Positions 50,001 through 59,624 of a DNA stretch of 64,000 nucleotides are shown piece by piece. The stretch comes from Candidatus Hecatella orcuttiae. Its GTDB lineage: Archaea; Thermoproteota; Bathyarchaeia; Hecatellales; Hecatellaceae. Location of the stretch: positions 1 to 64,000 of the forward strand of contig MTLY02000003.1 in NCBI GenBank assembly GCA_002011035.2. Reading direction: 5' to 3'. The position numbers were made by a program, and so were the translations under genes. The notes beneath the pieces were generated by a model. It saw only the letters and a list, made by a program, of their open reading frames with translations, ran no database searches and was not told where the DNA came from. Numbering within the stretch: position 1 is the first letter of the stretch; each line of letters opens with the position of its first letter.

Positions 50001-50291
50001 TTGAGCGAGCCTGCCGTGAGCCCCACGGTCTTCCACTTTCTGGAGAAGCATGTGGGGAAACGGGTGGTCATCATTTTGGACAGGGACTTCGGCTACGAGG
50101 GAAAGATTGAAGCTGTCTCCCACATACCCCCCGGCATCTGGCTGGCTGAAGCTGAAGCTGTGGTTTTGCGGTCTACCATGGTCAACCCCATTCCCAGAGT
50201 TGTGAGCAGGGAGAAGAAAAGCGAACTTTTCATCCATCTGAATTCAGTGCAGAGGGTCGAAGTGCTCAGCACCGGTAAAAGCCGCGATTAG
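50001..50291 (+). CDS. Sm-like-fold small protein (tentative)
   Basis: FLEKHVGKRVVIILDRDFGYEGKIEAVSHIPPGIWLAEAEAV. Confidence 0.55.
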   Translation: MSEPAVSPTVFHFLEKHVGKRVVIILDRDFGYEGKIEAVSHIPPGIWLAEAEAVVLRSTMVNPIPRVVSREKKSELFIHLNSVQRVEVLSTGKSRD

Positions 50292-50455
50292 AGCGACAGA
50301 AAGAAAGGAGCTAAGCTGATGATCAGGATCACGACTACAACAGCCACGATGACGGCCTGCGGTTTTATCTTAACGCCGAAGGACTCCTCTTCATAGAAAC
50401 GGAGAAGACCGGCCATCGTGCTAGGCATAGGCGCCTCTTCTCTTCTTCTCTTCAT
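50288..50455 (-). CDS. secG: Preprotein translocase subunit Sec61beta/SecG
   Basis: 55 aa: MKRRREEAPMPSTMAGLLRFYEEESFGVKIKPQAVIVAVVVVILIISLAPFFLSL; absent from ORF track (<60 aa). Confidence 0.93.
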   Translation of the reverse strand: MKRRREEAPMPSTMAGLLRFYEEESFGVKIKPQAVIVAVVVVILIISLAPFFLSL

Positions 50456-50639
50456 CCGGCTCATGGTGATCCTACCGACGGAGCAGCCTAAATCCTATTG
50501 GGACACTGGAGTCTATTAACTTTTCCCGTCAGCCTTAAGCGTTAACGATATTAGTTTCTTTAAAAGTTATTTTAAAAAATTTGGGGCGGCGGGGGTACTG
50601 CGGTCTTCAAGGCTTAAGATTTTTTGGGATGAAGGCATC

Positions 50640-51605
50640 GTGGTTAAGGTCGGTGATTCATCCCTGTGCTTCGACCCTCAAACATCCAAGCCCTCCTATC
50701 CGCATGTTTTCATCTCCCATGCCCACGGCGACCATACTGACGGCTTCAAGTCTCCTCGGCCAACCAAGTACTCAACCCACGCCACTGTCTCCATCTACGA
50801 AACTGTTTTCGGGAGAAAGGTGGAAAAAATCAAAAAGCTAAACTACGGGGACAAGTTCAAGGTCGACGGATTCGAGATCCAGCTTTTCGATTCAGGGCAT
50901 ATCTTAGGCTCCGCAGCCTTCAGCGTTCACACAGGAGAAGGTTTAGTGGTCTACACCGGTGACCTTAACTGCGTTGACACCCTCGTCTCCAAGGCTGCGC
51001 AGCTCGTCTCCTGCGACATCCTCATCATAGAATCCACCTACGGGAGAGCTGAATTCTCCTTTCCCTCCCGAGATTTCCTTTACCGGAAAATGGTTCAGTG
51101 GGTTGTGGAAAAAGTGAATGAGGGGCGAATTCCCGTGTTCTATGTTTATCCCATCGGAAAAGCCCAAGAAGTCATTCGGCTGCTTAACCGGTTTACGGAA
51201 ATCAAAGTTAAGGTTCACCCCCAAATTGCCAAGGTCAACGAAGCCTACACTCGCCTCAACGTTAAACTTGAAGCGTCCCCCTGGGATGGAGTAGGAGAAA
51301 AATGCGTTGCAGTGTATCCAGTGCGTAGGCTTCGGAACGAGTTTGATGGGAGAAACCAAGTCGCGGCTCTAGCCACAGGCTGGGCTTTAAAGTTTACATC
51401 TCTCAGGGAGGGCGTCTTCCCCCTCAGCAGTCATGCTGACTTCCCTCAACTTCTCAACTATGTCAAGGAAGCTAAGCCTAAACTGGTCTACACATGCTTC
51501 GGCTCCAACGTAGAACTGGCTGAAAGCATCAGGCGGAAGCTTGGCATCCCCGCTCAGCCGCTTCCCGCATCAGCGGGCAGCAAGTCCATGCCATCCTATT
51601 TTTAG
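50640..51605 (+). CDS. MBL-fold RNase/mRNA 3'-end processing factor-like
   Basis: FISHAHGDHTDG, DSGHILGSAAF, VVYTGDLN, ESTYGRAEF, SSHADFPQL. Confidence 0.88.
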   Translation: MVKVGDSSLCFDPQTSKPSYPHVFISHAHGDHTDGFKSPRPTKYSTHATVSIYETVFGRKVEKIKKLNYGDKFKVDGFEIQLFDSGHILGSAAFSVHTGEGLVVYTGDLNCVDTLVSKAAQLVSCDILIIESTYGRAEFSFPSRDFLYRKMVQWVVEKVNEGRIPVFYVYPIGKAQEVIRLLNRFTEIKVKVHPQIAKVNEAYTRLNVKLEASPWDGVGEKCVAVYPVRRLRNEFDGRNQVAALATGWALKFTSLREGVFPLSSHADFPQLLNYVKEAKPKLVYTCFGSNVELAESIRRKLGIPAQPLPASAGSKSMPSYF

Positions 51606-51621
51606 GTCTGGGGCCTCGGTG

Positions 51622-52488
51622 TTAGAGTAGCACGTCTAAGATTATGGCTAGAAACAGCAGCCCCAAGTAGGGGCTGGAATATTTGTACACGATCCAAGCA
51701 TTTTTTCCAGTGGGCTGAAGGGCGAGGAAGACGTTCAAAGTCAATATGGCAGCGCCCAGCCCGAGGGCGGAAAAGAGATAACCCCATCCTAATCCGTCTG
51801 TCATGTAGAGTAGGAAGGAAAAGGCTACCAGTAGAGTTGAGGTGAAGGCTATGCACCGGACGGCTTTCTTCTCCTCCACCAGGGTGGGAAGCATGGGAAC
51901 TTTCGCCCTCCGATAGTCTTCTTTGAACCTTATGGCTAGGCTCCAGATGTGGGTGGGGATCCACAGAACCACCACGGCTGCCAGCAGAAACGCGGAGAGA
52001 GTTAATGTGCCTGTAACCGCAGCATAGCCCACCAGCACGGGGGCTCCTCCCGAGAAGCTTCCAAACAGAATGTTGAGGGGATTCTTCCTCTTCAAAAATC
52101 TGCTGTAGACTAGAACATTATCTAAGACAGCCAGAAAAATCAGGAAAGTGCAAAGTAGATTGACCGTGGAGGATGCGGCTAAGGATAAGGAGACCAGAAA
52201 AAGGCCTGAGTATAAGGCTTTTTCAGGAGGCGCTATCCTACCAGCGGGTAAAGGCCTCTTTTTCGTTCGAAGCATCTTCGAATCTACCTCCCTGTCCAAG
52301 TAGCTGGTAAGCATGTTGGCTCCTGCCGTAGCGCATGTTCCTGAGAATATCACAGCCACAAGGAGGGGCGTAGGATTGTGAAAAACCTCCTCGCCGACAG
52401 CGAAGATCGCGCCTCCGATTCCTGTGAAGAGGAGGAGAGCGATGCTCCGAGGTTTTGCGATTTCAACATAGGCTCGAAAGACCTGCAT
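51622..52488 (-). CDS. ctaB: Protoheme IX farnesyltransferase (UbiA family)
   Basis: TCATAGANMLTSYLDREVDSKMLRTKKRPLPAGRI; WIPTHIWSLAIRFKEDYRRAKVPMLPT. Confidence 0.92.
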   Translation of the reverse strand: MQVFRAYVEIAKPRSIALLLFTGIGGAIFAVGEEVFHNPTPLLVAVIFSGTCATAGANMLTSYLDREVDSKMLRTKKRPLPAGRIAPPEKALYSGLFLVSLSLAASSTVNLLCTFLIFLAVLDNVLVYSRFLKRKNPLNILFGSFSGGAPVLVGYAAVTGTLTLSAFLLAAVVVLWIPTHIWSLAIRFKEDYRRAKVPMLPTLVEEKKAVRCIAFTSTLLVAFSFLLYMTDGLGWGYLFSALGLGAAILTLNVFLALQPTGKNAWIVYKYSSPYLGLLFLAIILDVLL

Positions 52489-52610
52489 TCCCGCATCCTC
52501 TTCTACGGCCAGCTCTTCTCTAGAAATATGATTTCCTCTGATAACTTTATCTGCATGACCGGTTTCCCATCAACGGTGAAAAGTTCAGAGTAAACCTGCG
52601 CCGGGTGTAG

Positions 52611-52859
52611 ATGGTGGCATTGAATTTGGAAGAGTGCTTGAAAAGTCCCCTATGGCCTCTACTGGTTGAAACAGCCCACGCCATTCCAACCTATCCCTAC
52701 CACAAAAGCTACGTCAGAGACGTCCTCCTCCGGGATAACCCAACTGTCGACGCTTCAGAAGTACATCTCCGCTTGGGCATCCCCCTAGGAGAGGCTTTGG
52801 TCATTCTCAACGAGTTGAAAACTCAAAAGTCAAACAAATCAGAGGACGGAGGGGGTTGA
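52611..52859 (+). CDS. Small hypothetical protein
   Basis: 82 aa; position between gene clusters. Confidence 0.5.
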   Translation: MVALNLEECLKSPLWPLLVETAHAIPTYPYHKSYVRDVLLRDNPTVDASEVHLRLGIPLGEALVILNELKTQKSNKSEDGGG

Positions 52860-52875
52860 GGTTCTCCCAGCAGCC

Positions 52876-53253
52876 TTACTTTCTGCTCTGCTGCTTTTTC
52901 TGGTAGTCAGCTATGGCTGCATGCAACCCGTCGGCGGCTAGGTTGCTGCAGTGCATCTTGATGGGGGGCAGACCGCCTAGCGCCTGAGCTACGTCCATCT
53001 TGGAGATGCGGAGGGCTTCTTCCAGAGTTTTACCCTTAGCCATCTCCGTCACCATGCTGCTGGTGGCGATGGCCGCTCCGCAGCCGAAAGTCTTGAATTT
53101 CACATCCTCCAGCCGGCCGTCTTTGACTTTGATGTAGATGGTCATCAAGTCTCCGCACACGGGGTTTCCCACCCGGCCTACTCCGTCAGCGTCGGGGATC
53201 TCCCCCATGTTCCTAGGGTTGCGGAAATGCTCCATCACCTTCTCAGAATACAT
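52876..53253 (-). CDS. iscU: IscU/NifU-type Fe-S scaffold
   Basis: YSEKVMEHFRNPRNMGEIPDADGVGRVGNPVCGD; FKTFGCGAAIATSS; KMHCSNLAADGL. Confidence 0.96.
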   Translation of the reverse strand: MYSEKVMEHFRNPRNMGEIPDADGVGRVGNPVCGDLMTIYIKVKDGRLEDVKFKTFGCGAAIATSSMVTEMAKGKTLEEALRISKMDVAQALGGLPPIKMHCSNLAADGLHAAIADYQKKQQSRK

Positions 53254-53304
53254 GTCTGCACCCCCAGCTTACCCCCGGTCTTCCGCGTTTTCAAGCCTCC
53301 AACT

Positions 53305-54498
53305 TTAAGTCAGCTGCCTCTTTATTATAGGTTCTTCCCAGAGGGGAGACATCTCCCTTAGCCTGCAGACAACCTCGCACACAGCCTCCACCGCGTAGTC
53401 TACTTCCTCCTCGGTGTTCTCTCTTCCCAGCGTCAGCCTCAACGACCCTCGAGCTTCCACATCGTTCAGCCCTAGGGCCCTCAGGATGTGGGAAGGTTCG
53501 CTTTTCTTGGAGGAGCATGCGGAGCCGGTGGAGGCGGCTATGCCCTTCTCATCTAGGCCTAGGATGAGGGCTTCCCCCTCTATTCCCGCGAAGCCAAAGT
53601 GGGCGTTGTGAGGCAGTCTCTGCGTGGGATGGCCGTTAAGCCACGATTTCGGCAAGCCTTCGAGGATGCCTCGGATCAGTCTGTCCCTCAACCCGGTGAG
53701 ATATTTTCTGTCCTTCTCCATTCTCTGGGCAGCCAGCTCAGCGGCTTTTCCCAAGCCCACGATGCCGGGGATGTTTTCTGTTCCTGAACGGAGGTTTTTT
53801 TCATGGCCTCCGCCATGGAGGAGAGGCATGGGGGCGAGGTTTCCTTGAACGTAGAGAGCTCCCACGCCTTTAGGGCCGTGGATTTTGTGGCTGGAGAGGG
53901 AGAGCATGTTCACGTTCATTCTCTTCACGTCCACCGGTATCTTCCCCACCGACTGAACAGCGTCTGTGTGGAAAAGTACACCTTTCTCCCGGGCTATCTC
54001 GCCTATTTCCTCCAGAGGCTGAACGGTGCCTATTTCGTTGTTGGCGTGCTGAATGGTTACAAGAACCGTGGCAGGGCTGATGGCCTTCTCCAACATTGCC
54101 AAATCCACGAGGCCTTCCCTGTTCACAGGGAGATATTCCACCTGAAAGCCTAAACTTTCCAGATAGCGGCAGCTCTCCAACACTGCAGGGTGCTCCACCC
54201 GGCTAGTGACCACATGGGGGCCTCCGGGTTTTTTCCCCTGCGCGAGCACTAGGCCTTTGATGGCTAGGTTGTCAGATTCTGTGCCTCCGGAGGTAAAGAC
54301 GATCTCCCTCTCCTCAGCCCCTATCAACTCGGCCACACTTCGCCGGGCGGCCTCTAGGGCTTCATGGGCCTCCCGGCCGAAGCGGTGTAGGCTGGAGGCG
54401 TTTCCAAACCGCTCAGAAAAGTAGGGCAGCATGGCTTGAACCACTTCAGGGTCTACGGGGGTGGTGGCCGCGTGGTCTAAGTAGATTCTCCTAGGCAA
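53305..54498 (-). CDS. nifS: Cysteine desulfurase
   Basis: YLDHAATTPVDPEV, SLSSHKIHGPKGVGALYV, ASTGSACSSKK. Confidence 0.96.
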   Translation of the reverse strand: MPRRIYLDHAATTPVDPEVVQAMLPYFSERFGNASSLHRFGREAHEALEAARRSVAELIGAEEREIVFTSGGTESDNLAIKGLVLAQGKKPGGPHVVTSRVEHPAVLESCRYLESLGFQVEYLPVNREGLVDLAMLEKAISPATVLVTIQHANNEIGTVQPLEEIGEIAREKGVLFHTDAVQSVGKIPVDVKRMNVNMLSLSSHKIHGPKGVGALYVQGNLAPMPLLHGGGHEKNLRSGTENIPGIVGLGKAAELAAQRMEKDRKYLTGLRDRLIRGILEGLPKSWLNGHPTQRLPHNAHFGFAGIEGEALILGLDEKGIAASTGSACSSKKSEPSHILRALGLNDVEARGSLRLTLGRENTEEEVDYAVEAVCEVVCRLREMSPLWEEPIIKRQLT

Positions 54499-54574
54499 AG
54501 CTTCTTAAACCCCCAAAAAACCTGCGGGTAGATTGGATGGTTTTCTTCTCCAACCTACCCTAACTATAACGCGG

Positions 54575-55261
54575 TTATAAGTCTATCGACCTACCGACCG
54601 CCGGAGAGGAGTCTGCTTTTAACTGTTGAAAGAGTTTCCTGCGATACTCCGCCTCCAAGTAGCCGGCTTTGTAAAGGTGGTTGAAAAGCTCGCTGACCTT
54701 GAGGAAGGAATGCAGCTTAATTCCCTTGGAGGCAAGGTTTCTTGCTCCCCCCTCCTCCCTGTCTATAAGAACGAGGGCGTAGGGGGTTTTCCCTCCCACC
54801 TCCCACACGGCCTCCGCGGCCTCCAAAACCGACTTACCGGTGGTGATGAGATCGTCCACGAGGAGCACCGAATCCCCCGGCTTCACCGAACCTTCCACCC
54901 GTTTCCCCCGACCCCAAGCCTTCGCCTCTTTCCTCACGTAGATCAGAGGCTTCCGAAGGTTGAAGGCTAAAACTGAGGCGAAAGTCATACCGGCGGTGGG
55001 GATACCTGCCACCGAGTTAAAATTTTTTAAGCCGATTTTTTTAGCCTCCTCACCGTAGAGACGGGCAATCTTCCGGAAAGCCTGAGGGTGGCTGGGCACA
55101 ATCCTCAAGTCGATGTAGTAGAAGCTTTCCCTGCCGCTGGTCAGCTTGAAGGAGCCGAATTTCACGGCTTCTACTTCAGCTAGGAGGAGGGAGATTTCCC
55201 GTTTGAGAGAACGGAGCTTCCCTTTCATGTTGAACCGCTCGAAATAAAAATAAACTCCCAC
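54575..55261 (-). CDS. pyrE: Orotate phosphoribosyltransferase
   Basis: SGRESFYYIDLR, GIPTAGMTFAS, VLLVDDLITTGKSVLEA. Confidence 0.93.
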   Translation of the reverse strand: MGVYFYFERFNMKGKLRSLKREISLLLAEVEAVKFGSFKLTSGRESFYYIDLRIVPSHPQAFRKIARLYGEEAKKIGLKNFNSVAGIPTAGMTFASVLAFNLRKPLIYVRKEAKAWGRGKRVEGSVKPGDSVLLVDDLITTGKSVLEAAEAVWEVGGKTPYALVLIDREEGGARNLASKGIKLHSFLKVSELFNHLYKAGYLEAEYRRKLFQQLKADSSPAVGRSIDL

Positions 55262-55290
55262 CCTATAAAGATAAGACCGAGGTAGGCTGG

Positions 55291-56577
55291 ATGGTTGAAG
55301 TATGGATTCCCTACGGGATCACGGAAGTATGTCTTACGGCACCCGCTGAAAACTTTTTGGGCACCATAGAGCCTAAGCTCCACCCTCAAACCCCAGTGGA
55401 GGCTGAGGCTGAACTGCGAAAAGCCTTGGAGAACCCCCTTCGAACTCCTAGGCTTAGGGAACTTGTCAAAGCCGGAGACAAGGTGGCCATAGCCATCGAC
55501 GGCGATGCGGAGTTTCTTCCCTTGCAGGCTCTGTTTTCTCTTTTAAGAGAAGAGTTAAAGGAAGGCGGTGTCCTAACTTCCGACATCACTGTTTTCTTCG
55601 GCCGAGGTTTGATGAAACCCCCCACCTCTGAGTGGGTTTCAGGTTTGCTGGGGGAAGCTGGAGGAGAAATGCGGATAGAGGTTCACGACCCCTCAGACGC
55701 TGAAAACTTGGTGGAGCTGGGAACCACCAGCTACAGGACGAGGGTTTTCGTCAACAGGAGGTTTTCCCAAGCGGATGTCAAAATTGCCCTCGGAAGGATA
55801 GGACTCCACACCTACGCCGGCTACAGCGGAGGCGCGCAGGCCGTCCTGAACGCCGTCGGCGGGCTGAGGACTCTTCAGCACAATTATTCCCTCGCCTTCG
55901 ACCCCAGGGCTGAAGTCGGCCGGCTGGCGGAAAACCCCGTCCACTTGGATGGGGTGGAAACGGCTAGAATGGTAGGGGTTGATTTCGCAGTAAACCTGCT
56001 GACCGACGAGGCACGCCAACCTTTGAAGGCTTTCGCTGGAAGCTTGGAAGCCAGTTTCCACGAGGGAGTTGAGGCCGCAAGAAGCTTGTGGGAGGTTCCC
56101 GTAGGGAAGAAAGCCGGCATCATCGCCGTCAGCCCGGGAGGTCATCCCTACGACGTGAGCCTCTACGAGGCTCAAGACGCCCTGCTGCGGGTGATGGGTA
56201 TCCTCGACGAGGAGGCGGTGGTGGTCTTCGCCGCGGAGTGCAGCCAAGGATTCGGCGGCTTCGAATACTTGGAATGGATCGATGAAACTAGGACTCTCGA
56301 CGACGTTAGGGAGCTGCTGAGAAAAGGTCCTGTCTACGGCTTCCACAAGGTCTTCCAGCTTAGGAACAGTCTTCAAAAAGCCCGGGTGATAGCCGTCACA
56401 GCCCTCCCGGAGAACATCACTTCAAACCTTTTCGGGTTTCGGACAGCCCGCTCGGTGGGGGACGCCATGGAAACAGCTTTCAGGCTGGCGGGGAGAAAAT
56501 CCAAGGTCTGGGTTGTTCCCCGCGCCATGAAGGTTCTGCCTGTTTTCTCACCACAAGATGACAGCGCTCAAGGCTAG
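55291..56577 (+). CDS. LarA/DUF2088-like protein (paralogue A)
   Basis: VKIALGRIGLHTYAGYSGGAQAVLNAVGGLRTLQHN...ISPGGHPYDVSLYEAQDAL pattern. Confidence 0.85.
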   Translation: MVEVWIPYGITEVCLTAPAENFLGTIEPKLHPQTPVEAEAELRKALENPLRTPRLRELVKAGDKVAIAIDGDAEFLPLQALFSLLREELKEGGVLTSDITVFFGRGLMKPPTSEWVSGLLGEAGGEMRIEVHDPSDAENLVELGTTSYRTRVFVNRRFSQADVKIALGRIGLHTYAGYSGGAQAVLNAVGGLRTLQHNYSLAFDPRAEVGRLAENPVHLDGVETARMVGVDFAVNLLTDEARQPLKAFAGSLEASFHEGVEAARSLWEVPVGKKAGIIAVSPGGHPYDVSLYEAQDALLRVMGILDEEAVVVFAAECSQGFGGFEYLEWIDETRTLDDVRELLRKGPVYGFHKVFQLRNSLQKARVIAVTALPENITSNLFGFRTARSVGDAMETAFRLAGRKSKVWVVPRAMKVLPVFSPQDDSAQG

Positions 56578-57714
56578 GATGACATAGGCCAGGACGCCCA
56601 AAACCTTCTTCTTAGGGGAGAGAGGCGACACCTCATCCAGCGGGCCTATGCCTCTGCCCTGAGCCATGAGGAATAGAATCAGCAAGCCGAAAAACCAAAA
56701 CCCGGTGGCGAAAGCTATGAGCATGCCTGCCATGGATGCAACCCTATGGCCTTTTTCCCCAAACATGGCGTTGGCGATATGGCCTCCGTCCAGCTGCCAT
56801 ATGGGCAGAAGGTTGAGGAAAGTTATGACGAAGCCCAGCCACGCGGCTAACCCGATGGGCGGAACCAAGGCCACATAACCCAAGGGCGCCTCCGGGTTTA
56901 CCAAGGAGCTGAGCAGCAGCCAAGCTAAGGAGGGAGGCATCTCAAGGAGGAAGGCTCCCTGCGCCTCCAACTGCTTTAAGAAGGCCTCATCCACTAGGTG
57001 GGCGGTTTGGAGAGATAGGTAAGCCACCACTAGGGTGACGGCGAAGCCTGTGAGAGGACCGCTGATCCCCAGCTCGAAGAGCTGGTCTCGGTTGATGGGC
57101 GGCTCCTTCTGCATTATCACCGCCCCGAAGGTTCCGAAGCCTATGGGGAAAGGGGGTCCTGGGATGAAGTAGGGAACCGTAGCCTCCAAGCCTCTCCTCA
57201 TGCTTAGGGTTTTGTGGCCCAGCTCATGGAGGCCTACGATGCCCAGCAGGGCGGCGGTGAAGTAGAGGGAGTGGATGAAAACGTCCTCTCCGAAGAGCTC
57301 AGCCCAGGAAACCGAGTTGAAGTAGCCGCTGGCGAAGATGGTGCCGAAGGTTACGAGGAAAAGAATCAGAGGCAGCCTTCCCCCTCTCCCCGGCTTTCTC
57401 TGGGGTTTGGGGAAAACCTGGATGACCGTCCGCCCGGCTCTCCTTCGGAGAAAGGGCATGAGGCCGTAGGGCTTCATCTTATGGACGAGGTGTTCAAAGG
57501 CTTCCTTGGATGAATCCCTCAGGTGAACGATGAAGATGGGGACGTCGAACTCGAACATGGAAGCCTCCACGTAGAACTCTGAGGCTACAAGGCTGTGCAT
57601 CTCCCTCAAGGTAAGAGGGGGGGAAACTGCAGAGTCAAAGGGGCTGTAGCCCATAGGTTTTCGACCGCAGGGAGTTTTCTCCTTCAGAATGCCTTTGAAA
57701 GCAAAGGCGGACAT
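56548..57714 (-). CDS. Site-2 protease family (M50) metalloprotease
   Basis: GIVGLHELGHKTLSMRRGL (HEXXH), LLPIWQLDGGHIANAMFG. Confidence 0.93.
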   Translation of the reverse strand: MSAFAFKGILKEKTPCGRKPMGYSPFDSAVSPPLTLREMHSLVASEFYVEASMFEFDVPIFIVHLRDSSKEAFEHLVHKMKPYGLMPFLRRRAGRTVIQVFPKPQRKPGRGGRLPLILFLVTFGTIFASGYFNSVSWAELFGEDVFIHSLYFTAALLGIVGLHELGHKTLSMRRGLEATVPYFIPGPPFPIGFGTFGAVIMQKEPPINRDQLFELGISGPLTGFAVTLVVAYLSLQTAHLVDEAFLKQLEAQGAFLLEMPPSLAWLLLSSLVNPEAPLGYVALVPPIGLAAWLGFVITFLNLLPIWQLDGGHIANAMFGEKGHRVASMAGMLIAFATGFWFFGLLILFLMAQGRGIGPLDEVSPLSPKKKVLGVLAYVILALSAVILW

Positions 57715-57791
57715 CCATTGGAATCCAGGAGTTGGATGTTAAATTAGATAGCCGGGAAGCTTAATAAAAAAGTTGTGAATTTGGTCTAGGT

Positions 57792-58364
57792 ATGGAGGTT
57801 AAGCTTCCCCCTTCCTCTCCTCCACCCTACAGGCTTCGAAGGTTCAAAGCCAGCGACCTAGACAGCGTCATGGCCATCAACCGAGCCTGCCTGCCGGAAA
57901 ACTACAGCGGAGCATTTTTCCTAGACCTCCACAAGGATGCCCCTCACTCTTTCATGGTGGCTGAGCATGAGGGCAGAGTGGTAGGCTACATCATGTGCAG
58001 GGTGGAGTTCGGCTTCTCTGAGCTTCAAAGGTTTAAAGTCTCTCGGAAGGGTCACATAATTTCCGTGGCCGTGCTGCCTGAGCATAGAAACCGGGGAGTA
58101 GGGCTGGCTTTGCTCACAGCCGCCCTCAAGGCTCTTCAAAGCCATTACAACTGCAGCGAAGCCTACTTGGAGGTTAGAGTCAGCAACCGGGAAGCCATCA
58201 ACCTTTACAGGAAGCTGGGGTTTAAACCCATGAAAACCGTTCAGGGATACTACCTCAACGGCGAAGCCGCCTCAGTCATGGGCCGCAGGCTGCCTTTGGA
58301 GAAGGAGGAGGAAGAACGCTTCCCCAAGGAGATAATCATCAGCCCTGAAGAAAATCAGCCTTAA
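57792..58364 (+). CDS. GNAT N-acetyltransferase (RimI/Ard1-like)
   Basis: GHIISVAVLPEHRNRGVGLALLTAAL...YLEVRVSNREAINLYRKLGFK. Confidence 0.93.
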   Translation: MEVKLPPSSPPPYRLRRFKASDLDSVMAINRACLPENYSGAFFLDLHKDAPHSFMVAEHEGRVVGYIMCRVEFGFSELQRFKVSRKGHIISVAVLPEHRNRGVGLALLTAALKALQSHYNCSEAYLEVRVSNREAINLYRKLGFKPMKTVQGYYLNGEAASVMGRRLPLEKEEEERFPKEIIISPEENQP

Positions 58365-59586
58365 AGTTCAGGCCCCGGGGAATAGGTTCTCCGGCTTTCA
58401 TGACCACTCTGCCATCCACTCGGAGCTCCCCTTTCTCCATTCCCTTTATCATGTCCAAGTGGGAGGAAGCCTTGTTTTTCCCGTGGTAGGCGCCTGTGTT
58501 GCTGCCGATAGCCAGGTGGATGGTTTTGTAGATTTTCTCGTCGATGATGATGCTTCCCCCTGTGTATTCGGCTCCGGGGTTGCAGCCGATTCCCAGCTCA
58601 GCGATCCTGTCCTTCTCCCCGGTGTTGGCGTTGAGAAACTTGGTGAAGACCTCTTCTCCCTCAGCCGCCCTGTAGCTGGAGATTTTCCCATCCTTAAACT
58701 CCAACCATAGGCCTCGAATCTTTCCGAAACCCGGAATGGCCACGTTCTCGAAGAAGATCCTACCGTTGGCGCTGGTTTCGATGGGAGCCACAAAGACCTC
58801 GCCGGAAGGAATGTTCAAGCCCACATCCCCCCGTTTCAGGTCTTCCTCGGAGATAACGGCGTCGTCGACGAGGATAGGCCTCCCCCTTATCTCGAAACTC
58901 AATTCCGTGCCATCCTCAGCTCTGATCTCCACGACTCCACCGCCTTCCAAGGCTTCTCTGTAAAAGTTGCAAAGGCTCTGCAGCTTGTCTGTGAAGGAGT
59001 TTCGGATGCTGTTGAAGAAGATGCTCCTAAACTTTTCCACTGGGCAGCCGTAGCCCTCCGCTGCTCCGGGAATAGGCCATCCCATGTAGGCCCATCGAAC
59101 CTTCCGGGCGTCTAGGATTTCTCTGAGTTTCTGCCGGTTGGGAGCGGTCAGCTTGATTCTTTCCGCGAGGTCCTTGGACCATTGGGGATCGTCTTCCTCC
59201 CCGATGAAGAGGGTTACGTCCACGGTTTCAACTAAAGCCTTGGCCAGGGGGTCCATTTCCCGGAGGGATTCCTCGGGTTTCAAGCTGTATTTCAGCTTCT
59301 CCCTCCCAGACCTGTAGGTCAGCGTCAGGGTGTGGGCGCCCACCTTCCAGCATTCTTCCTCCACCTTGAAGGCGAAGTCAACGCAGGTGGGGTCGGTGGC
59401 GTTGTAGAGGATTCTGACCGACTCGAAGCCTCCGTCAGGTTTTCTCCCGATCTTCAGAGATTCATTAACCAACGAGCGGGCTATGCTTTCTTTTTCTTCC
59501 TCGGTAAGTTCCGTCATGGTTTTCCTCTCCGCTGTGGGAATGTGGCAGAAAGACCTTTCACGCCATCCCATAAAAGTTTTAATCAA
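58339..59586 (-). CDS. M29 aminopeptidase family protein
   Basis: Architecture ending in AELGIGCNPGAEYTGGSIIIDEKIYKTIHLAIGSNTGAYHGKNKASSHLDMI. Confidence 0.88.
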   Translation of the reverse strand: MIKTFMGWRERSFCHIPTAERKTMTELTEEEKESIARSLVNESLKIGRKPDGGFESVRILYNATDPTCVDFAFKVEEECWKVGAHTLTLTYRSGREKLKYSLKPEESLREMDPLAKALVETVDVTLFIGEEDDPQWSKDLAERIKLTAPNRQKLREILDARKVRWAYMGWPIPGAAEGYGCPVEKFRSIFFNSIRNSFTDKLQSLCNFYREALEGGGVVEIRAEDGTELSFEIRGRPILVDDAVISEEDLKRGDVGLNIPSGEVFVAPIETSANGRIFFENVAIPGFGKIRGLWLEFKDGKISSYRAAEGEEVFTKFLNANTGEKDRIAELGIGCNPGAEYTGGSIIIDEKIYKTIHLAIGSNTGAYHGKNKASSHLDMIKGMEKGELRVDGRVVMKAGEPIPRGLNFKADFLQG

Positions 59587-59624
59587 CCTCGCCTTTCTAC
59601 TGCCTAACCCCTCTCAAGCGCAGG

